A DNA stretch of 64,000 nt from Streptomyces mayonensis (GTDB taxonomy: Bacteria > Actinomycetota > Actinomycetes > Streptomycetales > Streptomycetaceae), in NCBI RefSeq assembly GCF_018982965.1, contig NZ_JACBYP010000007.1, forward strand, positions 61,995-125,994. The letters run 5' to 3'. The notes under the pieces are model-generated. The model was not told the DNA's origin. It saw only the letters and a program-made list of their open reading frames with translations, and made no database searches. Below, one piece after another: positions 59,164 through 64,000 of this stretch; the stretch's first letter is position 1, and the number at the start of each line of letters is the position of its first letter. Position numbers and translations under genes: made by a program.

Positions 59164-60315
59164 ATGCTTCTGAACAGTTTTGACGAGTGGTCGCGACTGC
59201 GTGAGGTCGTCGTCGGATCCGCGGAGAACTACGTCTCGCACGAGCGGGAGCTCTCGTTCGACCTGTTCTTCCACGACAACCTCGCTCAGGACAACCCGAG
59301 CCGTTCCGAGTGGTACTACCCGCGGCTGTCCGCACGGAGCGAGCCGACCGACCGGCGGCGGCTGCCGGTGGCACAGCGCTACGTCGACGAACTGAACGAG
59401 GATCTGGAGGGGCTGGCCGACACCCTGCGCGACCTCGGCGTCACCGTCCACCGCCCCCGCGCGCTGCCGGCCGGGACCGCCGAGGTCACCACCCCGGCCT
59501 GGTCCGCCTCCGTCGTGCCGCCGCTCAACATCCGCGACAACACGCTCGTCCTCGGCGACGAGATCATCGAGACACCGCCGATGATCCGCTCCCGGTACTT
59601 CGAGACCCAGCTCCTGAAACCGCTGTTCCAGGAGTACTTCCGCAACGGCTGCCGCTGGACCGTCATGCCCCGTCCGCTGATGACCGACGCGTCCTTCGAC
59701 CTGTCCTACGTACGGACCGCCACCGCCGGCGGACCGACCGAGCCCGTCGAGGAACCCCGGCCGTCGCCCTACGACGTCGGACTGGAGATGATGTTCGACG
59801 CGGCCCAGTGCCTCCGGCTCGGCCGGGACATCGTCGCCAACGTCTCGACCGAGAACCACGAACTCGGGGTCGCCTGGCTGGAGCGCCACCTCGAAGGGCG
59901 CTTCCGCGTCCACCGGGTCCACCGGCTGAGCGACAGCCACATCGACAGCATGGTGCTCGCCCTGCGTCCCGGCCTGCTGCTGGTCCGCTCGGAGACGGTC
60001 GTCGAGGCCCTTCCGCCCGCCCTGCGCCGGTGGGACCGGATCGTCGCCCCCACTCCCACGGAGAACAACTTCCCGCGCTACGACGACGACGCGCTCATCC
60101 TGACCAGTCCCTTCATCGACCTGAACGTGCTGTCCGTCGATCCGGAGACCGTCCTGGTCAACGAGGCGAGCCCGGAGCTGGTCCGGACCCTGGAGGACGC
60201 GAAGTTCACCGTCGTGCCGGTACGGCACCGGCACCGGCGCCTCTTCGGCGGCGGGTTCCACTGCTTCACCCTCGACACCGTGCGGGACGGCGGGGCCGAG
60301 GACTACCTCGAATGA
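59164..60315 (+). CDS. Amidinotransferase (StrB/glycine-amidinotransferase-like)
   Basis: A 383-residue enzyme of the arginine:glycine amidinotransferase fold. It shows NSFDEWSRLREVVVGSAENY at the N-terminus (the family start NxWxxLxEVVVG), PPLNIRDNTLVLGDEIIETP, SPYDVGLEMMFDAAQCLRLG, RLSDSHIDSMVLALRPGLLL with the His-Asp pair, and the nucleophilic Cys in FGGGFHCFTLDTVRD near the C-terminus. The reaction moves the guanidine carbon unit from arginine to an amine. Next to a modular PKS, such enzymes make guanidino starter units or guanidinylate an amino-polyol end. It starts at ATG 59164 and lies 314 bp before the PKS gene. Confidence 0.9.
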   Translation: MLLNSFDEWSRLREVVVGSAENYVSHERELSFDLFFHDNLAQDNPSRSEWYYPRLSARSEPTDRRRLPVAQRYVDELNEDLEGLADTLRDLGVTVHRPRALPAGTAEVTTPAWSASVVPPLNIRDNTLVLGDEIIETPPMIRSRYFETQLLKPLFQEYFRNGCRWTVMPRPLMTDASFDLSYVRTATAGGPTEPVEEPRPSPYDVGLEMMFDAAQCLRLGRDIVANVSTENHELGVAWLERHLEGRFRVHRVHRLSDSHIDSMVLALRPGLLLVRSETVVEALPPALRRWDRIVAPTPTENNFPRYDDDALILTSPFIDLNVLSVDPETVLVNEASPELVRTLEDAKFTVVPVRHRHRRLFGGGFHCFTLDTVRDGGAEDYLE

Positions 60316-60550
60316 GCGGGCCGCAGTGCCCGACGGCATTTCCGTCCCGCCCGGGGACGTGACCGTGGAGACGTAACGGTGGAGTTCGCCGATGGTGCCG
60401 TGCCCGCCGGGTGAAACCGTATGACGGAGCGCCGCACATACCACCTCCGGCATTCGAATCCGGCGAAATTCGGTTACCGGTATTCATCCCGTTCCTTCGC
60501 TCCTGATTCCTCCACACCCTCTCGTGCTCTCGTGCGGGAACCGGAGGCCC

Positions 60551-60623
60551 GGGAAATCCAGGGAGCGGGGCGTCCGGGAAGTCCGGGGAGTCCAGGAAAT
60601 CCATCCAGGAAATCTAGGGAGTC
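60551..60623. repeat. Three imperfect 17-bp repeats leading into the PKS start
   Basis: Copies of (g/a)ggaa(a/g)tc(c/t)(a/g)gggag(t/c) lie at 60551-60567, 60576-60592 and 60607-60623. The last copy contains AGGGAG, the probable ribosome binding site 8 nt before ATG 60630. The rest of the 314-bp gap (60316-60550) shows no gene. Confidence 0.55.
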
Positions 60624-60629
60624 GCATTC

Positions 60630-63600
60630 ATGAGGGCAGCGGACGGCCGGGACTCGGCGCTCGCCATCGTCGGGGTCTCCTGCCGTTTCGCCGGGGCGGA
60701 GAACCCGGACGAGCTGTGGCGGCTGCTGGAATCGGGCGGCAGCGGCGTCGGCGAGGTCCCGCCCGGTCGCTGGACGGGAGCCGCCGCGGAGCACACCCCC
60801 CGCACCGGTGGCTACCTGGAGCACGTCGACCGGTTCGACGCCTCGTTCTTCGGGATCTCACCGCGCGAGGCCCCGTTCGTCGACCCGCAGCAGCGGCTCG
60901 CCCTCGAACTGGGCTGGGAGGCGCTGGAGGACGCCCGGATCACACCGGACCGGGTACGCGGGACCCGGCTCGGCACGTTCGTCGGCGTCACCGGCGACGA
61001 CTACGCCCAACTCCTGTCCCCGCACGCCCAGACACTCGCCACGCAGCACGCGCTGACCGGCGTGCAGCGCGGCGTCCTCGCCAACCGGCTGGCCGCCTTC
61101 CTCGGCGCCCGCGGACCGAGCATCACCGTCGACTCCGCGCAGTCCTCCTCCCTGGTGGCACTCCATCTCGCGGGCGCGAGCCTGCGCGCGGGCGAGTCCG
61201 ACGCCGCCCTGGTCTGCGGGGTCAACCTCCACCTGCTGCCGCAGAGCGTGCTGCTGGCCGCCCGCCTGGGCGCGCTGTCCACCCTCGGCCGCTGCTTCAC
61301 CTTCGACGAGCGTGCCGACGGCTACGTACCGGGCGAGGGCGGTGGTGCCGTCGTCCTGAAGCGCCTCCGCACCGCACTCGCCGACGGCGACCGCATCCTG
61401 TGCCTGGTCCGGGGCAGCGCGACCAACAACGACCCGGCCGGCGCGACCCTGACGGCGCCGACCGCCGAGGCCCAGACCGACGTCCTCACCTCCGCCTACC
61501 GCAGCGCCGGCATCGCACCCGAGGCCGTCGGCTACGTCGAACTCCACGGCACCGGCACCCCCACCGGGGACCCCGTCGAGGCCGCCGCGCTGGGCGAGGC
61601 TCTCGGCCGCCACCGCCCCGCCGGCCGGCCCCTCGCCGTCGGCTCGGTGAAGACCAACATCGGACACCTCGGGGGCGCCGCCGGAATCGCCGGCCTCATC
61701 AAGGTCGTCCTCTCCCTCAAGCACCGTCGGCTGCCCCCCAGCCTCAACTTCGAGACCCCCAACCCACGCATCCCCCTCGACGACCTCAACCTCCGCGTGC
61801 AGCGGGACGCGGGGCCGTGGCCCGAAGAGACCGCGGGGCCGGGAGACCCGGCCGGTGAACTCGTCGCCGGGGTCAGCTCCTTCGGCATGGGCGGCACCAA
61901 CTGCCATGTCGTCCTGTCCGACTGGCACCTCCGCCCGCCGGCCCCCGCCGCACCGGCGGCGGCACCGTCCGAAGTGCCGTGGCTGCTGTCCGCGCGCACC
62001 GACGCCGCCCTGCGTGACGCCGCCTCCCGGCTGGCGGGCAGCGGCGCGGCCGACGGCACGGCGGCGTCGGCGGCGGACGTCGCGTGGTCCCTGGCCTCGA
62101 CGCGCAAGGGCTTCGAACGGCGGGCGGCCGTCGTGGCGGCCTCGCACGAGGACCTGCTCGCCGGAGTACGCGGACTCGCCGACGGCACCCCCGCTCCCGA
62201 CGTCCTGCTGTCCGGCCCGGCGGCCCCGGGCGAGGTCGCCGTGGTGTTCTCGGGCGGGGCGCCGAAGGCCGGCGGCGCGGGCGCGGTCCTGTCCGTCTTC
62301 CCGGTATTCGCCGAGGCGTTCGCGGAGGTGTGCGAGGTCTTCGACGAGGTGGCCGGCGAGATCGCCGACATGCTCGGACTGCCGGAGCGGGCGCGCACAC
62401 GACTGGGGCTGGAGCACGGAACGTTCGGCGCGGGGCTGCGTCGGGCCATGACCGCGCAGGCCGACGACGCGGAGACCGGCACCCGGGAGCCGGAGCCGCA
62501 GGACGACGGCAGGGACCAGGCCGGCGCCTTCGCGTTCGGCGTGGCCGCGTGGCGGCTGCTGACGTCGTGGGGACTTCGGCCGACGACCGTGGCCGGACAC
62601 GCGGTGGGCGAGCTGACGGCCGCCCACGCAGCGGGCGTGTGGTCGCTGCGGGACGCGGCGCGCACGGCGCTGGCACGTGGCTGGCTGGGCGAGACCTCAC
62701 CGGCCGAGGGGACGCGGACCTACCGCAGGGTGCTGTCCACGATCGAGTCCGGCGCCCCCCGGCTCGCCGTGGCCTCGACGATGCTGGGCGGGACGGTGGA
62801 GCCCGCACTCCTCCAGGACCCCGCGCACTGGCTGCGGCAGGCGGAGGAGACCGGACCGCCCGCCGACGGCCTGGCGCTGGTGCGCGACAGCGGCCTGCCT
62901 GCCTTCGTGGAGGCGGGCCCCGACGCGGCTCTCACCGTCCTGGCCGCACGCGGGGACGCCACAGCCGCCGCCCTCGTCCCGCTGGTCGCGGAGACCGAGG
63001 ACCGCGTGCCGGTCAGGTCGCTGGCGAGGCTGTGGGTGGCGGGCGCCGACGTCGACTGGACCCCGCTGCTGGGCGGCGCCGGAGTGGTCGACCTGCCGAC
63101 CTACCCCTTCCAGCGCCGCCGGCACTGGCTCGACACGGGACCCGCGCCGGCCGCCACGGAAGCACCCGCCCCCGACGGCACGGACGCCGTCGCCGTACCC
63201 GCCGTGCCCGCCGCGGACCCCGCGCACCCCGGGCGCGAGGCCGTGGCCGCGCTGAGCGGGCTCACCGGACCGAAACGGACGGCGGCCCTGCGCGCGTTCG
63301 TGTGCGAGCAGGCGGCCGCCGTCATGCGGGACACGGGACCGGTCGACCCGGCGCGCACGTTCAAGGACCTCGGCTTCGATTCCGTCATGATCGAGGAACT
63401 CGGCAGGACCCTCGCGGCGTCCACGGGACTGCCCGTCAGGGCGAGCACGGTCTTCGACCACCCCACGCCCCAGGCACTGGCAGCGCACATCGACGCCGCG
63501 CTCACCGCCGCCGACCGGGAGACCGGCCCGCAGAACGGGGCCCCGGCGAGCCACACCCTCCCGAAGCCCGCCACCGGACTGGCCACCCGCTCGCAGACAC

Positions 63601-64000
63601 CGCACGGGACGACCACGGACCCGGACCACCAGCACCCCACGACACCCGCCGCTCCGCCGGACGACGGCACGACCGGCCCGGCACCCGAGCAGGACGCGAG
63701 TCCGGCGCGTACCGACGACGAACCCGTGGCCGTGGTCGGCGTGGCCTGCCGCTACCCCGGCGGAGTCGCCTCGGCGGACGACCTGTGGCGTCTCGTCGCC
63801 GACGGCACGGCCGTCCCGACGACCTGGCCCGCGGACCGCGGCTGGGCACCGCGGGGAACGGACGGGCGGGAAAGCGCCGCCGGTGGCGGTTTCCTCGACG
63901 GAGCGGCGGACTTCGACGCGGAGTTCTTCGGGATCTCGCCGCGTGAGGCGCTGGCGATGGACCCGCAGCAGCGGCTGCTCCTCGAGACCTCCTGGGAAGC
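60630..64000 (+). CDS. Modular type I polyketide synthase, loading module KSQ-AT(Ser to Ala)-ACP plus start of module 1 (cut by window edge)
   Basis: The open frame runs from ATG 60630 to the window end (1123 codons, no stop). KS domain: residues about 10-430. Its nucleophile site reads VDSAQSSSLVALH with Gln at residue 171 instead of Cys (VDTACSSS in normal KS), the KSQ decarboxylase hallmark; the two His motifs VELHGTGTPTGDPVE and VGSVKTNIGHLGGAAG are intact. AT region: about 530-790. The GHSxGE nucleophile is GHAVGE, with Ala658 for Ser, and the GQGxQ entrance motif is replaced by FSGGAPKAGG, so it should be catalytically dead. ACP: about 880-960 with LGFDS, Ser918 for phosphopantetheine. 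A Pro/Thr linker, then KS1 from about residue 1030 (EPVAVVGVACRYPGG) to the edge. Confidence 0.93.
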   Translation, partial: MRAADGRDSALAIVGVSCRFAGAENPDELWRLLESGGSGVGEVPPGRWTGAAAEHTPRTGGYLEHVDRFDASFFGISPREAPFVDPQQRLALELGWEALEDARITPDRVRGTRLGTFVGVTGDDYAQLLSPHAQTLATQHALTGVQRGVLANRLAAFLGARGPSITVDSAQSSSLVALHLAGASLRAGESDAALVCGVNLHLLPQSVLLAARLGALSTLGRCFTFDERADGYVPGEGGGAVVLKRLRTALADGDRILCLVRGSATNNDPAGATLTAPTAEAQTDVLTSAYRSAGIAPEAVGYVELHGTGTPTGDPVEAAALGEALGRHRPAGRPLAVGSVKTNIGHLGGAAGIAGLIKVVLSLKHRRLPPSLNFETPNPRIPLDDLNLRVQRDAGPWPEETAGPGDPAGELVAGVSSFGMGGTNCHVVLSDWHLRPPAPAAPAAAPSEVPWLLSARTDAALRDAASRLAGSGAADGTAASAADVAWSLASTRKGFERRAAVVAASHEDLLAGVRGLADGTPAPDVLLSGPAAPGEVAVVFSGGAPKAGGAGAVLSVFPVFAEAFAEVCEVFDEVAGEIADMLGLPERARTRLGLEHGTFGAGLRRAMTAQADDAETGTREPEPQDDGRDQAGAFAFGVAAWRLLTSWGLRPTTVAGHAVGELTAAHAAGVWSLRDAARTALARGWLGETSPAEGTRTYRRVLSTIESGAPRLAVASTMLGGTVEPALLQDPAHWLRQAEETGPPADGLALVRDSGLPAFVEAGPDAALTVLAARGDATAAALVPLVAETEDRVPVRSLARLWVAGADVDWTPLLGGAGVVDLPTYPFQRRRHWLDTGPAPAATEAPAPDGTDAVAVPAVPAADPAHPGREAVAALSGLTGPKRTAALRAFVCEQAAAVMRDTGPVDPARTFKDLGFDSVMIEELGRTLAASTGLPVRASTVFDHPTPQALAAHIDAALTAADRETGPQNGAPASHTLPKPATGLATRSQTPHGTTTDPDHQHPTTPAAPPDDGTTGPAPEQDASPARTDDEPVAVVGVACRYPGGVASADDLWRLVADGTAVPTTWPADRGWAPRGTDGRESAAGGGFLDGAADFDAEFFGISPREALAMDPQQRLLLETSWE

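Overview
The window is very high-GC actinobacterial DNA, most likely from Streptomyces or a close relative. Supporting signs are strong third-position GC in every gene, many GTG starts and ATGA/GTGA gene overlaps, LAxTG-type sortase signals, a Fur-family Zur with Zur-box-like operators, and a modular polyketide synthase. All calls come from reading the sequence and recalled family knowledge; no database search was run.

Layout. (1) 1-8.8 kb: tail of an unknown gene, an SNF2 helicase overlapping a SWIM zinc-finger protein, a NarL-type two-component system and a small membrane protein. (2) 9-17 kb: a type II thioesterase with two small proteins, then an oligopeptide/nickel-type ABC importer (binding protein, permease, a permease-ATPase fusion, ATPase) bracketed by two paralogous DUF5132-like genes. 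(3) 17.2-22 kb: a VOC-family remnant, a FecCD-type metal-chelate importer and an MFS exporter, each preceded by a Zur-box-like palindrome. (4) 22-28.3 kb: a LysR regulator divergent from an amino-acid ABC importer, a PatB/MalY-like lyase and an FAD amino-acid oxidase.

(5) 28.3-44.2 kb is the most distinctive part: a zinc-starvation island. It holds three membrane- or sortase-anchored proteins built from the actinobacterial surface-anchored repeat, a ZnuA-like binding protein with that repeat inserted in permuted order, another anchored repeat protein, ZnuC- and ZnuB-like subunits, a secreted unanchored repeat protein, Zur, a TIGR03943/permease pair, a His-rich protein, a CobW/COG0523 GTPase and a cysteine-free ribosomal protein L32. 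Five good Zur-box-like sites and one weak site lie in this stretch, eight in the window. I infer surface zinc capture, import, and intracellular redistribution of zinc under one repressor.

(6) 44.3-57 kb is catabolic: a CapA-like protein, an M19 dipeptidase, an M20 amidohydrolase and an MHS-type transporter; then an acyl-CoA dehydrogenase and class III CoA-transferase divergent from LysR, a mesaconyl-CoA-hydratase-like protein and a citramalyl/malyl-CoA lyase-like protein; then an IclR regulator and an alpha/beta hydrolase. (7) 57.3-64 kb: an IS5-like remnant, a cytochrome P450, an amidinotransferase and the start of a modular PKS running off the right edge. Its loading module has a KSQ domain and an acyltransferase whose active-site Ser is Ala. 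The amidinotransferase beside it suggests a guanidino-containing polyketide.
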